Part shown: positions 50,891-61,650 of the stretch, piece by piece
How the letters are laid out: every line of letters begins with the position of its first letter
Numbering within the stretch: the first letter of the stretch is position 1
NCBI GenBank assembly: GCA_003586115.2
Contig: QVOM02000053.1
Location: forward strand, 1,037,658-1,101,657
Direction: 5' to 3'
Source: Salvator merianae
Lineage: Eukaryota; Chordata; Lepidosauria; Squamata; Teiidae
DNA length: 64,000 nt
Program-made: the position numbers and the translations under genes
The notes under the pieces: model-generated
What the model saw: only the letters and a program-made list of their open reading frames with translations
Told to the model about the DNA's origin: nothing
The model's database searches: none

Positions 50891-52039
50891 TTAATAGAGA
50901 TCATCAAAAGGCTTTGAGTAGTTAAACATCAGATAATCCATGTAATAGAAATCATAGCTACGTTGCCTTTGAGAAGGAGAAAGTTGTGTAAAATATTGCT
51001 GCATAATCTGAGTTGTGGTCCGCTCTTCGTCGGAATGCCTGTCTTTAAACCTAGGAAAAGTCAAGTTCTGTGGTGCATTTATTAAGTGGAGGAAGAAGTT
51101 GGCGTCTTCTTCCATGGTTTCAAATTTGCCTATGAAGTCATAGTCTATCAAGCAGGGGCTACAGAGGCGATTGACGTGGTCCCAGTGGATGTCCAAACCC
51201 ACCGGCCGGTGCACATCCAGGAGGTACTGAATGAACTCTCTAAATTTGACTCCGGAACCTGTCCTCAGGGCCTCCTTGGTGGCGTTCACACGGTACCTTG
51301 AAATAATGGGTCTGCCAAACACCGGGTGGTAGTAACTGTTTGGGTGCTCAAACTTGTCTCGGAACGCCGAGACCAGTTTCTCGAACGGCTCGCGAACGAA
51401 GAGCATCTTTGTGTACGTGCTGAGCCTGTGGTTGATCCCTTTCCGATCAAACCCATCCAGCCGTTTCAGGTAATTCCCATAATGCACCGTGTTGTGCTGG
51501 ATGACGCTGGTGGAGGAAGCCAGGCCGTTGAGGACCATCAGCACTCTCTTCCAGTTGGAGCAGCCGGCTTTGGGGACTTCGCAGTACAAAATCCGGTACT
51601 TGTCCTCCACAAATATCCTGGAGACGTGATAGGGTGTAATGATCCTTTTGCTATTACTCTTATATTTCAGACACGTTTCTCTCATGATCCGCTTTCTCTC
51701 TCTTTGGGTTTTGTAAAGGCTTTGCCATTTGGTGTTGATTTTGTCTTCCAGCTTTAGGATGGGCTTGGTGAGAAAGGAGCCGTTGACGGAGAGCAGGATG
51801 GGCCCCTTTTTGATGACAAACCGCCTCCTTCGTTTGTGGCTCCTGGCAGACGTCGCGGCCGCCTCTTTGGGGAAGTGACCTTTACTCCCCACCAGCGCCT
51901 TCGCCTTCGCATCCGAACTGCGATGCTTGGGGAGGCCGTTCGGCGCCTGGTGTGACGACGTCCTCTGGTTCACGTTGGAGGACTCATCAGCAGCATTTCC
52001 CGGCCTCTTCCCGGCCTGATTGTTGCTGGGTATGCAGTC
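50891..52039 (-). CDS. CHST8: CHST8 terminal coding exon (GalNAc-4-O-sulfotransferase 1), partial gene
   Basis: This exon encodes 382 residues and the stop (TAA at 50891-50893). It starts after a strong acceptor: a pyrimidine-rich tract then ATTAG, with the first exon base at 52039, phase 0. In-frame coding continues upstream of the GTG codon near 51973, and no ATG begins the exon, so the true start is in an upstream exon. The product is a Golgi type II membrane enzyme that moves sulfate from PAPS to the 4-hydroxyl of terminal GalNAc, for example on glycoprotein-hormone N-glycans. The 5'-phosphosulfate-binding motif [13 protein letters not shown] is at exon residues 153-165. The 3'-phosphate-binding region ([17 protein letters not shown]) is at about 214-230. 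Potential N-glycosylation sites are at about residues 86, 252, 325 and 373. A basic stretch ([10 protein letters not shown]) at about 69-78 marks the stem. The ending [17 protein letters not shown] and the RTTxQI segment fit CHST8, not CHST9. The transmembrane anchor is not in this exon. Confidence 0.95.
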   Translation of the reverse strand, partial: DCIPSNNQAGKRPGNAADESSNVNQRTSSHQAPNGLPKHRSSDAKAKALVGSKGHFPKEAAATSARSHKRRRRFVIKKGPILLSVNGSFLTKPILKLEDKINTKWQSLYKTQRERKRIMRETCLKYKSNSKRIITPYHVSRIFVEDKYRILYCEVPKAGCSNWKRVLMVLNGLASSTSVIQHNTVHYGNYLKRLDGFDRKGINHRLSTYTKMLFVREPFEKLVSAFRDKFEHPNSYYHPVFGRPIISRYRVNATKEALRTGSGVKFREFIQYLLDVHRPVGLDIHWDHVNRLCSPCLIDYDFIGKFETMEEDANFFLHLINAPQNLTFPRFKDRHSDEERTTTQIMQQYFTQLSPSQRQRSYDFYYMDYLMFNYSKPFDDLY

Positions 52040-52060
52040 CTAATGGAAGAAAAGGCCCGA
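52031..52060 (-). promoter_or_regulatory. CHST8: Splice acceptor of CHST8 terminal exon
   Basis: On the minus strand the sequence reads as a pyrimidine tract (GGGCCTTTTCTTCC) followed by ATTAG and then GACTGC. The acceptor AG is at 52041-52040. An in-frame TAG lies directly at the junction, so the open frame cannot continue upstream without splicing. Confidence 0.85.
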
Positions 52061-53031
52061 GAAATTACTAAATGAGAGAGCATTCATCACTGTGGACAGC
52101 TTGCCGAGTTTAATGGCTCATCCTATTTGTACTGTTTTCGTTCAGCTTAACTATGGAAGAAACACTTTGTCTCACATGCAGTTTTGCTGCTGCTCTGCAG
52201 TAATGATTTTTTACCTTTTGCTCCTGAATGTGCTTCCCCCCCCCCCTTGAACATCAATTCTATAGATAAACCCGAAGGCTCAGCTAGGAAGCAGGTATCG
52301 TGGTTTATGGGTGACTGTAAAAAGTTTTCATCATGCGAGAGGGCAGCCTCACATTTGTATCGTGAGCTGCCGTGGGGAAATGACTTATTGCTCTAGTGGA
52401 AATAAGTGCTGACGTGTGGGTTGCACTGCAGAATAGGTTTCTCTTTTAAATACTGATCGAGGTTTGCCACTGTCAAGTCTTCCCTGCTTTCCACTGGGGG
52501 TTCCTCTGGGGCTGAAGCATCAGAAGCACGACAGGATATAAACAAACGGCCCTGTCTGTGTGTGTGCGCGTGTGCATGTCTGCACACCTGTAGGTCCAGG
52601 CACCTGCATGCATTTCCTCATTCCTTGCACCTAGGAGGGTTCTGCTCAGCTCATTCAGCCGAAAGCGACTTCAGATCCACAGAGCGTATCCATCTCATAG
52701 GAAGAAATCAGGAAGCCTTTGCACAGATCTGCAACGACCTCCGGACGGCAATCCTGAACGCCTCCGTTCAAGGATAAGACAGGGTAGGTTCCGGAATGTG
52801 GTTTAGTGAGGCAGCAGGCTTTTCTGGCCACACGGGGAAAGGTAATGAAATCCATTGCAAACCTTAGACCCCAAGGTGTAAAGACGCACCAAGCTTCAAA
52901 CGCCTGCAAATGGTTGCAAATGGCAGCCCTAATTATTTTAGCAGTTGGAAGGTAAATAGTGTAACTGGGAAGCTGCAGCCCAATGGTCTCTGGGAAGGTA
53001 ATCGCAGGAACTATCAGGCCTCCCCATGGGT

Positions 53032-53070
53032 GTTTGTGTGTGTGTGTGTGTGAGAGAGAGAGAAAGAGAG
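53032..53070 (+). repeat. (TG)n-(GA)n compound microsatellite
   Basis: A TG run followed directly by GAGAGAGAGA. A CCCT array lies close by at 53142-53170. Confidence 0.9.
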
Positions 53071-53514
53071 AAGGATCCATCCTCTGAAATGGAGAACTGA
53101 TGTCAAATGTTTTTACTGCTCTAGCAGAAGCTGTATCCTCTTCCCTCCCTCCCTCCCTCCTTCCCTCCCTTGGAACAGTGCTCTTGGCCTGGCACCTCGG
53201 ACTAATGTCCAATGCTGTTGTTTTCACACCACCCTTGCCCTCCCCTGGCTCCCCCCTGGCTCTCTTGGGCTGGGAACTCTTCCTGCCCCACTGATCCTGC
53301 ATATTTCTAGCTTCTTGCTCCAAGAAATGCAGAACTTTTGTGCCGATGGCTTTTGCCCAACAGAACCAGGAAAATTTCCTTCCTTGGGCTCGAAAGAGCA
53401 GACTGGCCACTTTGCTTACGGACTTTGAGAGCTGTGTTACAAAATAAACAAAAAGGGCAGTATATAAATACGTAATACAATTTTTAAAGAAAAAATTGGG
53501 CTGCTCCACTTGTC

Positions 53515-53635
53515 GGCCTCCACAGGTCCCAAACTACAACGGCCAGGATTTTACTCCCGGGATTCCAGTCAGCCCTGCTGATACTGAAGGGCTGTGAGTC
53601 GTAGTTCATCTGGAGACCCACAAGCTGAGCTGCCC
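53515..53635. repeat. hAT-like ACTACAA inverted-repeat fragment
   Basis: CCCAAACTACAACGGCCAGG and GTCGTAGTTCATCTGG lie in inverted orientation around a CCCGGGATTCC centre, like widespread short hAT-derived repeats. Similar fragments occur at 10675-10750, 33560-33645 and 50460-50540. Confidence 0.45.
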
Positions 53636-54504
53636 TGTAGTCGACTATGCCTGAGGTTATAACCCCCTGGCAAGCATTTCATGACACGCAGACTCTTGCA
53701 GGTAAATTTTGCTCTTCCCAGGTTCTATGAGGGATTGACAGAACAACCTCCTAGCGGTGATCCTCCTGCTTCTGTGAGCAACTCACAGCCGCTAGATGGA
53801 GCAATTCCACCAAGGATTTTCATGCCAGAAATCCTAGGCAACTGAAAAGAGGGATTTTAATTTATTAGTTTCATGCAAGCAAAATGGGAAAATGCAAAAA
53901 TATTTCTCAGGCAAAGTGCTTTAGATTTATTCAGTCTAACAAAGCTGCAGAAAGGCGCATCTCACTGGCGTAAGAAATTGGGAGCATTTAATAAGAAAGT
54001 TTGTATTCCAGGAAACAGAGATGGAGCTGCCCATTTCCCATTTTCAAATCACCCAGTTTGCTCCTCGGCATCTTCACGTCTCCCACCTTGTCTTACCACA
54101 CTCTACTGACAGGTCACACAGCTTCCCAAATCAGCTTTGCCTTTTTTTTTTTTTTTAAAAAAAAAGGACCACGTACCTTTTTGAGCTGCTGTGATCCCAT
54201 GTTATATCTCATTCCTAAACAAAGAAAGAAAAGCATTATTGCAAGCGACACCTGTACCAAAATGTCACAACCTATTACTTCCCATAGTTGCTTCTGAATG
54301 TGGTCCTGCCAGGGCGGGAGGGTAGGAGGTTTCTGTTTTAAATAGGCTTTAGTGTTTTAGAGATAATACAGCACAAGAGTTAATAAGCAAGGCCATAGGA
54401 CCCAGATCACCTGTGACCCTTGGCCTCTCCTTCTGTTGTGCATTTCATACACCTTTCATAGGGCCTGTTCACACTTGACAGCCTAGTATGGTATAAAGCT
54501 TACC

Positions 54505-54820
54505 ATTTTCAGAACATAAGAGGATCCCTGCAAATGGCCTTTAGAGGCATCCTGTCTGCCTCTCCAACCTGGAGGTGGAACCTGGGCATCAGTTCTAGTA
54601 GCCAATCATTCAATTGTCCTCCATGAGTTAAGAGAAGCCTTGCTGGATCAGGCCATGGCCCAAGTAGTCCAGCATCCCATCTCACACAGTGGCCCACCAA
54701 TTGCTTCTGGGTATCTCAAGCAGAAGACGAAGGCAAAACCTTCACCTGCTCTCAACTCCCTGAAAATGGCCTTTTGGGGCATCCTTCCTATTCCTCCAGC
54801 CTGGAGGCAGTTCTCAGAAA
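54505..54820 (-). mobile_element. Two CR1-type LINE 3' ends, minus orientation
   Basis: Minus-strand copies of the same 3' end: one spans about 54505-54625 with its AACATAAGAG start, and another spans 54630-54820 with TTGCTGGATCAGGCCATGGC and CACAGTGGCCCACCAATTGC on the plus strand. Confidence 0.75.
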
Positions 54821-55065
54821 AGCCACAAGATGTTACTAAAGACAACCCAGTGTGGTCAACAGGAGCCAAATCAACTCAAAGGCACCGAACAAACCTTTAA
54901 ACAGTTTAATTTTATTTTATGTTGCCACGCCTGATCTTTTTTTGGTTTGGATATTGTGAAAATATGTGCTGTCACTTGCCCAGGGTGAAAAGTGGGTCAG
55001 AAACATTTGCTTCCGTTCAATTTAAAATTCAAGGTGCCCACATGGCAGCCAAGGGCTGCGTTCAC

Positions 55066-55274
55066 ATCCGAGTTTTAATCCAGTTTCAGTCTACTTTCGG
55101 AGGGAGAGAACCTATTAGCAAAGTGACTCTTCTTTTTCTTTCCACACTATGTGACCCTAAGGTGGATTTTCTGAGTTAGACTAAGCCAAAAGAAAACAGC
55201 TTCTCGCTTTGCTGATGTGTTCTTTCACTCTGAAAGTGGACTGAATCTGGATTAAAACATAGGTGTGAATGCAG
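55066..55274. mobile_element. Family-D inverted-repeat element
   Basis: CTGCGTTCACATCC and TTTTAATCCAGTTTCAGTC on the left pair with GAAAGTGGACTGAATCTGG and GGTGTGAATGCAG on the right, about 38 bp of terminal symmetry, 209 bp overall. Confidence 0.7.
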
Positions 55275-56039
55275 TGTCTCACACAGATGTTTCCCAGTGT
55301 TCTGCTCTATAGAAAGTGCCTCGTCTTGCTGCCCAGGCCTCATTAGCGTTGTGCTGGGATCCTCTCCTAAAGCCGTCCAGGGAAATAACTCTCCCTCTCG
55401 TATACAGATGTCTACACACAAACGTTCCCCATGGAAAGGGATGCTGTTTCCGCACCTCCAGCTCCAGTGGTTGTTTGCCCACCTCTGTGCTGGCACGCCG
55501 GGCGGTAACAATGCAACGTCCCTTCTTTTCTCCTCAGAAGTATGGGGGGGGGGTTGGTGAAGGAGAGAAAAGGCCCCCCATGAAATGGGTCATGGATTAG
55601 GCAACCTAGCAGGCTTTTTTACACTTCTCCTCAGCAAGCAGGGCAGCTTTCGTCACTTGTCAGGGTGGCCTGTGAAAGCGTCGGCTTAATTAATGGGGCT
55701 TTGCAATCTCTGAGCTTCTGACAAGGAGAGCTGCAGGTCGACAGAGCTGTTATGCCGCAGCATGATCCTCTATCTGACGGCCAGGCTGGAGCGGACCGCG
55801 GTGGCAGCAAATAAATTTTTAATTGAGGCTCTGTTCTTCTCCTCTTTTGGCCTCGCTCGTGCGCCCGTGTGGCACCTTCCTGTTATCCACCCCAAACCCC
55901 GTGAACCTGGATCCAGAGGGGCCAGAAGTGCACAGTAATGGCAAGCGACTTTTGCATGTCGGGAGACTGATGCTCTCTGCTGGAATACGGTCCAGCTGCC
56001 TTCTGCTCTTGCTCCCACTGCTTGCGCTGTCCGTTCATC

Positions 56040-56104
56040 TATGAACTATCTATCTATCTATCTATCATCCATCCATCCATTAACTATTTACCTATCTATC
56101 TTTG

Positions 56105-56160
<56 letters not shown>

Positions 56161-56219
56161 AAATCTATCTATCCATCCATCATCCATCCATCCATTAACT
56201 ATTTACCTATCTATCTTTG

Positions 56220-56272
<53 letters not shown>

Positions 56273-56329
56273 CTCTATCTATCCATCCATCATCCATCCA
56301 TCCATTAACTATTTACCTATCTATCTTTG

Positions 56330-56371
<42 letters not shown>

Positions 56372-56430
56372 ACCCACCCATCCATCCATCCATCCATCCA
56401 TCCCCTTCCTTCCTTCTTTCCTTCCTTCCT
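56040..56430 (+). repeat. ATCT/ATCC tetranucleotide array with higher-order repeat
   Basis: ATCT and ATCC runs are interrupted by the same spacer, TTAACTATTTACCTATCTAT, at 56081, 56196 and 56306 (counted from TAACT), so the array is built of units of about 110-115 bp. It ends in CCTT repeats near 56405-56440. Confidence 0.9.
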
Positions 56431-57009
56431 TCCTTTCCTTCTGCTATTGCATACACAGGCCAGTGCAAACCATTCTCCTCTTGCATTTATCCTCACAATA
56501 CCCCTATGAGGCAGGTGGGCCTGAGAGGCAGTGACCAGCCCTCAGCCACAGGTGCATCAATGGCTTCCATTTATAGAATATGCTTTAAGCCTGTCAGGAT
56601 GCTCTATGTGTGTGTGACTGACGAGTGGAAAAGCGTGTGCCACCAAGGCGGCTGTAGATGTTTGCAGGGCAGACAAACAGCTGGAGCCAAGTTCAGGGGG
56701 AGGCATTTCAAAAGGCCATTATATGCCCCCTCCCATGGAGCAAAATATAAGTGTGCCTGAAGGGAAATTGCAAGTGAGGGGTGCAGTTTAATATTTTATA
56801 ATTTTGTACCTGGAATGTCACTGAGAAAGGCTTAGAAAAGAATGTGCTTCATGAATTATGGATCTGAAGATGATTAGAGTACTAAAAATTCCGAACATTA
56901 ATAGTAAAACTTCACCTGGAATTTCCTGCCTGAATTGTTCTGAAAGGTGACTGTCAACAATTGTCTCTTGAAGTCCCAAATGCATTAACTTCCAGAATCC
57001 CAGAGTGAA

Positions 57010-57420
57010 ATTATGATTGAAAATATAATAATAGAAGTATCATAGTGGATCAATTTCTGAAGAAATTACAAAATTCTGCTGATTTAAATACTGTGTTAAT
57101 ATCAGATTCAACTCTATCATTTCCCCCCGGTACCCTAGCAGACAGTGATTGCTTTGAAGGGATTGCGTGCTGTTGGAACTCGTTCTTCCAAATTTCTTTA
57201 AAATTTAAGAAACAGGGCCAGATCAAACCACTGGTTCATCCCGTACCGCAATGACCAAACAGAAATCTACAGAAGACCACAAGGGGGGATATGGACGCTT
57301 TTTTAACTGCAAATCTGTGTTTTATATAATTCTTAAATTAATATTTATATTGTATTTTTAATGACTACGTCTGATGATGCTTCTGACAGAAGTAAATCAA
57401 TCAATCAATCAATAAAGTGC
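57010..57420 (+). mobile_element. Probable LINE 3' end with AATC tail
   Basis: A short open segment (DSDCFEGIACCWNSFFQISL) is followed by an AT-rich untranslated part and a terminal AATC tetranucleotide run at 57396-57412, the usual anatomy of a non-LTR 3' end. The clade is uncertain. Confidence 0.4.
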
Positions 57421-57574
57421 AACAGGTTTTTCTTTTTTAACCCCAGAGTCCAAGAAAGTTCCTTGTTTGGCTTAGTGCTCCCATGATACCTAACTATGGA
57501 TCATTGTAAAGTTGTAGCATGAAAAGCACCTGTTCTATATTTTGTATTCCTCTCTTCTTGGGTTGCACCACTGA

Positions 57575-57990
57575 ACTTTATAACTAGTTCACAGTGGCAG
57601 GGCTGTATTGGGGTGGGGTGGAGACAGATGTTTTAATATCTACTTGAATGGATGCCTGGATACCTCCTCCAGGTTGGAGGGACAGGCAGGAGGCCCCTAA
57701 AGGCCACTTGCAGGGGGTGGAGAGCAGATGACAGTTTTGCCTTCGTCTTCCTTTTGAGAATGCCCAGAAGCAATTGGTGGGCCACTGTGTGAGTTGGGAT
57801 GTTGGACTAGAAGGGCTGTGGCCCAATCCAGCAGGGCTCCTCTTATGTTATTAGGATGCCTCTAAAGGCCATTTGCAGGGCACTGAGAGCAGGTGAAGGT
57901 TTTGCTTTTGTCTTCTGCTTGAGAAGCCCAGAAGCAATTGGTGGGCCAGCATGTGAGACACGATACTGGTCTTGATGGTCTGATCCTATT
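57575..57990 (+). mobile_element. Two CR1-type LINE 3' ends
   Basis: These are successive copies of the 3' end containing GCCCAGAAGCAATTGGTGGG, the first ending CTCTTATGTTATTAGG near 57855. The upstream start CTAGTTCACAGTGGCAGGGC is shared with the copy at 58575. Confidence 0.75.
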
Positions 57991-58574
57991 GGGTTGACAA
58001 AAATGAAACAAATATCAAATTGTACTTTCAAAATTTTACAGTGGTGGTGGCAAGTCAGCGACAAAAGGTCTCTACCCATCCTTGGACTTTGAAAGGTGCT
58101 TCTAGTGCAGTTGGGAATGGACTCACTTTCCTCTGATTATAACATATGATAAAGGAATTCCAATCAGTGGAAAGGGTATCAAAATAGGAGAGATTTTTTG
58201 TTGTTATTAATGGGTGATAAAAGCAAGAACCAGGTTTCCAGGGCATGTGGCAGAAAATTAATTAAAGGAGCTGACTGCTAATCACTAACAGGGACAGATT
58301 AGAAGGTCCAGCTCCATCTGCAGAAGAAGGGCAAGAATAGCGGCTCGCTTTGCATCTATCTCCCAGAACACCCAAACCCGTATTTAATTAAAAGTGCCAA
58401 TTAGAGGTGCCCTTTATCTCATCACCTTTGTCTACTGTGAAGACGGACATTTATGGTGGAGTCAGGAGGCATCTAGACGAGGAGGGCTTCTAGCTGTCCC
58501 TGGGCGGAAGGTCCCAGACTGCAAAAAGTCTGTAGGATTCTTTGGGGGAAGGAAGAAAAGAGGGACCGAACTTA

Positions 58575-58870
58575 GAACTAGTTCACAGTGACAGGGCTGG
58601 ATTGTGGTGGGATGGAGACAGATGCTTTAATGTCTGCTAGAATGGATGCCCAGGTGCTGCCTCCAGGGTGGACAGGCAGGCAGGCAGGCAGGATGCCTCT
58701 GGAGGCCATTCGCAGGCAGTCAAGAGCAGGTGAAGGTTTTGCCTTCATCTTCTGCTTGAGATGCCCAGAAGAAATTGGTGGACCATTGTGTGCGATGGAA
58801 TGCTGGACTGGATGGGCTGTGGCTTGATCCGGCAAGGTTCCTCTTAATTCATGGAGGACAGGTGTATCAT
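58575..58870 (+). mobile_element. CR1-type LINE 3' end
   Basis: It shares its upstream segment (CTAGTTCACAGTGACAGGGC) and its body with 57575-57850, about 1 kb away, and includes a GGCA run at 58672-58692. It ends near TTCATGGAGGACAGGTG. Confidence 0.75.
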
Positions 58871-60711
58871 TACCCCTTTCCCTCCCTCCCTTCCGCCCCC
58901 TCCCCTCCCTTTGCCTCCACCTCTCCCCTTTGGCCAAAAATAGGCAAAAGGGGGAGACAGGGGCAATGCTGTGCTACTTGAGTGGCATTCTCGGAGGTGA
59001 GAATGTCACCCGCTCAATGCAATGCCACCTCCGTCTGATCCATCCCCAAAGTGGGCCCTGCTCGCCTTCCTCCTCCTGGGAGTGGTCTGAGGATTCCCTG
59101 GGGACAGCAATGTGCAAAAGATCCTCCTTACAGATGCCCCTGAATCAACCCTTGTCCCTCCCCTGCTGAATGGAAAGGACGCTGTTTCCAGCTGCTTCCG
59201 GCCACCACATTAATCCTGCTTAACCTGCCCATAGTATTTGGCCAACAGAGCTTCACTCGATTCATGAGGAGAGTCTTAGCAACCTCAGTCAGCACCCAAG
59301 ATGTTTTCCAGCTTTGCTGCGAGCGAGGAAATCAATGGCCCAATGCCAGGGGCTCAATGGATTGGGGGGGGGCACACATCAGGACGCAGGGGGGGTCTGC
59401 TTCCTGCTCAGAATGGGGCCTGGTGGCATTTCAGGCGGGCAGTGACATTTCCTAGGGGCGCCCGTCGTGAGGCGTTCAGTGAAGCGCTCGAACAGACCGC
59501 CTCTCTCCCTGGGAAAGGAAAGAGAAGGAGATGGTTCCTGCTGCTGTCCCGGTGTGCAGAGCCTGGCCGTGGCGCGGGATAATCCAAGCCTTGTTTGCAA
59601 ATAATACGGGCCGGCCGACAGAGGGAGGGGGCAAGGGCTTTCGGCACCCTTTCCTGCCCCTCCCAGGCTGATGGTGGCTGTGGGCTTCTTGCTGTCTTCC
59701 TGCAGGGATGCCTTAGGAGCAGCGTTCCCGCCTCGTCCTTGCAGGAACCAGCAGCTTGCCCACACACCCGGGGGAACCCAGGAACCATCTAGCTGGTTTG
59801 TTCTGGGGGTAGATACAGGGCATCCTGTTCCTATGATGCACCCACTGGGGTGAGCTTTCAGTTAGCTCCAACGGGTCCTTTAAACGTGGTCTGGAAACAC
59901 CTCTTCTGAAATTGAGCCGACGACCTCGATTCTTCTTGGGGGGGGGGGCGAATCATTTATAATGCCCAACTTTTAATTTCTCTGAAGCAGGCAATCGAAG
60001 ATGATTGGCCATGCAGCCTTGACACATTTGCCTCTTTATTGCAATCATGGGCAACCGGAGGGCTTGACCCGGGTGACTAATTTAGGGAGGGGGGCCTCCG
60101 ACCTTTCAATGCCAAACTCTCCCCTTATTTGGAAACTGAAGGAAGGGCTGTAATTTTATAAACAATACAAGAATGAGAGGGAACACTGCGAATAATTTGT
60201 AGATGTGCAAGACTAATTAAAAGCAGCAAAGAAGCTTCCTGGAAAGTGATGCTATTTGTTTACTTTATGAATTTGCTTTCCTGCTTCAGCATTCTAATTA
60301 GAAAGCGACAAGTCCAGTTGCTGTTCGCTCAGCACTCTGCGGCAAGAGCTGGAAAGACAAGCTGGGGCTCTGGGGCTCCCCGGCCGTTCTAGGACCCAGT
60401 CCCTGGGAACAGCGCTAAATTAGCATCATTAGCGCTCAGGCTCTGCCAGCACATCAGCCGCATCCGTTATTTGGCGTCTTTCAGTTACTCTCCATCTCGT
60501 CTGCAGAAGAACAAGAACACAGGGCTGTGCCTGCGGCTTAAAACGATTGGACAGATGGATGGATGGAAGGATGGGTGGATAGAAAAGGTAGAGAGTTAAG
60601 GTAGCTGGTTGGCTGGCTAGCTAGGATAGATGGATTGTTAGAAAGGGTACAGAGTTAGGGTAGCTGGATGGGTGGATTGACAGAAAGAAAGAAGAAGAAA
60701 GAAGGAAAAAA

Positions 60712-60790
60712 GAAGGAAGGAAGGAAGGAAGGAAGGAAGGAAGGAAGGAAGGAAGGAAGGAAGGAAGGAAGGAAGGAAGGAAGGAAGGAA
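60712..60790 (+). repeat. (GGAA)n microsatellite
   Basis: A perfect GGAA array of about 78 bp, preceded by GAAAGAAAGAAG and followed by a C run at 60796-60805. Confidence 0.95.
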
Positions 60791-60924
60791 AGACTCCCCC
60801 CCCCCAATCTGGAGCTGACCTGGAGGACAACTTGGCCAGGCAGCAGCCCTTGTGAGTCCCTCTGGCCAGCGGAATGCCTTTTCCTTTGCCCAGCTCAAGG
60901 CCCTTGCCAGGGCTGCTTCAGAGG

Positions 60925-61165
60925 GGAAGTACAATAACTCCCTCGCCCTGATAGGCTCTGCCTTTGTGATGCAGGGGCTATAGAGAGAATGACCCATATT
61001 CTGCTCTACTGCTCCCTTTACAGAAATGCCTGCCTGCAGCTTATAATACCTCTGTTACAGCAATATCCAGGTTGCTCAGATTCGTTTTATCCACAGTATT
61101 TGCTTTCTGACCAGCAGGATGCAGTTTCGTTTAATGTTACAGTTTTGCTACATTAGAATCCAGCA
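60925..61165 (+). mobile_element. Non-LTR retrotransposon C-terminal fragment
   Basis: One frame reads CLCDAGAIERMTHILLYCSLYRN, with a cysteine/histidine pattern typical of LINE C-termini, then FYPQYLLSDQQDAVSFNV, parallel to the piece at 31450. It is truncated at both ends. Confidence 0.55.
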
Positions 61166-61459
61166 AAAGGAAGAAAGAACTTACTGACCTGTGCTTTCTG
61201 TGGAAATCGTCCAAAGTGTGCGTGTGCGTGTGCGTGTGTGGGAGTGAGTTAGTTGATAGTCCAGCCTTATTCCTGCGAACAGCAGGGAGGTTTCACTTGA
61301 GGTGCACCTGGCTAGCAGGCAAGAACCGAGGACCGCTCAGTGTAGGCAACAGCTCTCAGAAAGGAAACACCGCCTGCACACAGGTCACCTGCCCAGTCTG
61401 TCCCCTCCTCTCCATGTAATAACCTGATCTACAGAAGTGAACCGACTGCTGCCTACCAG

Positions 61460-61650
61460 GCACCCAGGGAGGAGAGGCAGGCAGGAGGCCTCTAAAGGCC
61501 GTTTGCAGGGAGCAGGTGAAGGTTTTGCCTTCGTCTTCTGCTTGAGAAGCCCGGAAGCAATTGGTGGGCCACTGTGGGAGACAGGATGCTGGACTGGATG
61601 GGCTGCGGCCTGATCCAGCCAGGCTCCTTTTTTGCTCTTATCTTCTTAGG
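61460..61650 (+). mobile_element. CR1-type LINE 3' end
   Basis: It contains GGCCTCTAAAGGCCGTTTGC, GCCCGGAAGCAATTGGTGGG and CTGATCCAGCCAGGCTCC, matching the other 3' ends in the window. Confidence 0.75.

Noticed and set aside
50891..52039. CHST9 as the identity of the sulfotransferase exon
   Set aside because: The C-terminus ends in SKPFDDLY, and the RTTxQI and MDYLMFNYS segments fit CHST8. The neighbouring KCTD15 also fits CHST8.
52655..53509. 284-codon minus-strand open frame
   Set aside because: It runs through a TG/GA microsatellite and a CCCT array, shows no domain or family resemblance, and has no acceptor/donor context. Most likely chance.
56040..56430. CRISPR-like regular spacing of a repeated spacer
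   Set aside because: The units are tetranucleotide microsatellite in a vertebrate genome; spacers are not unique and no cas genes exist here.
56041..56760. 239-codon plus-strand frame rich in SIYL repeats
   Set aside because: It is the translation of the ATCT tetranucleotide array.
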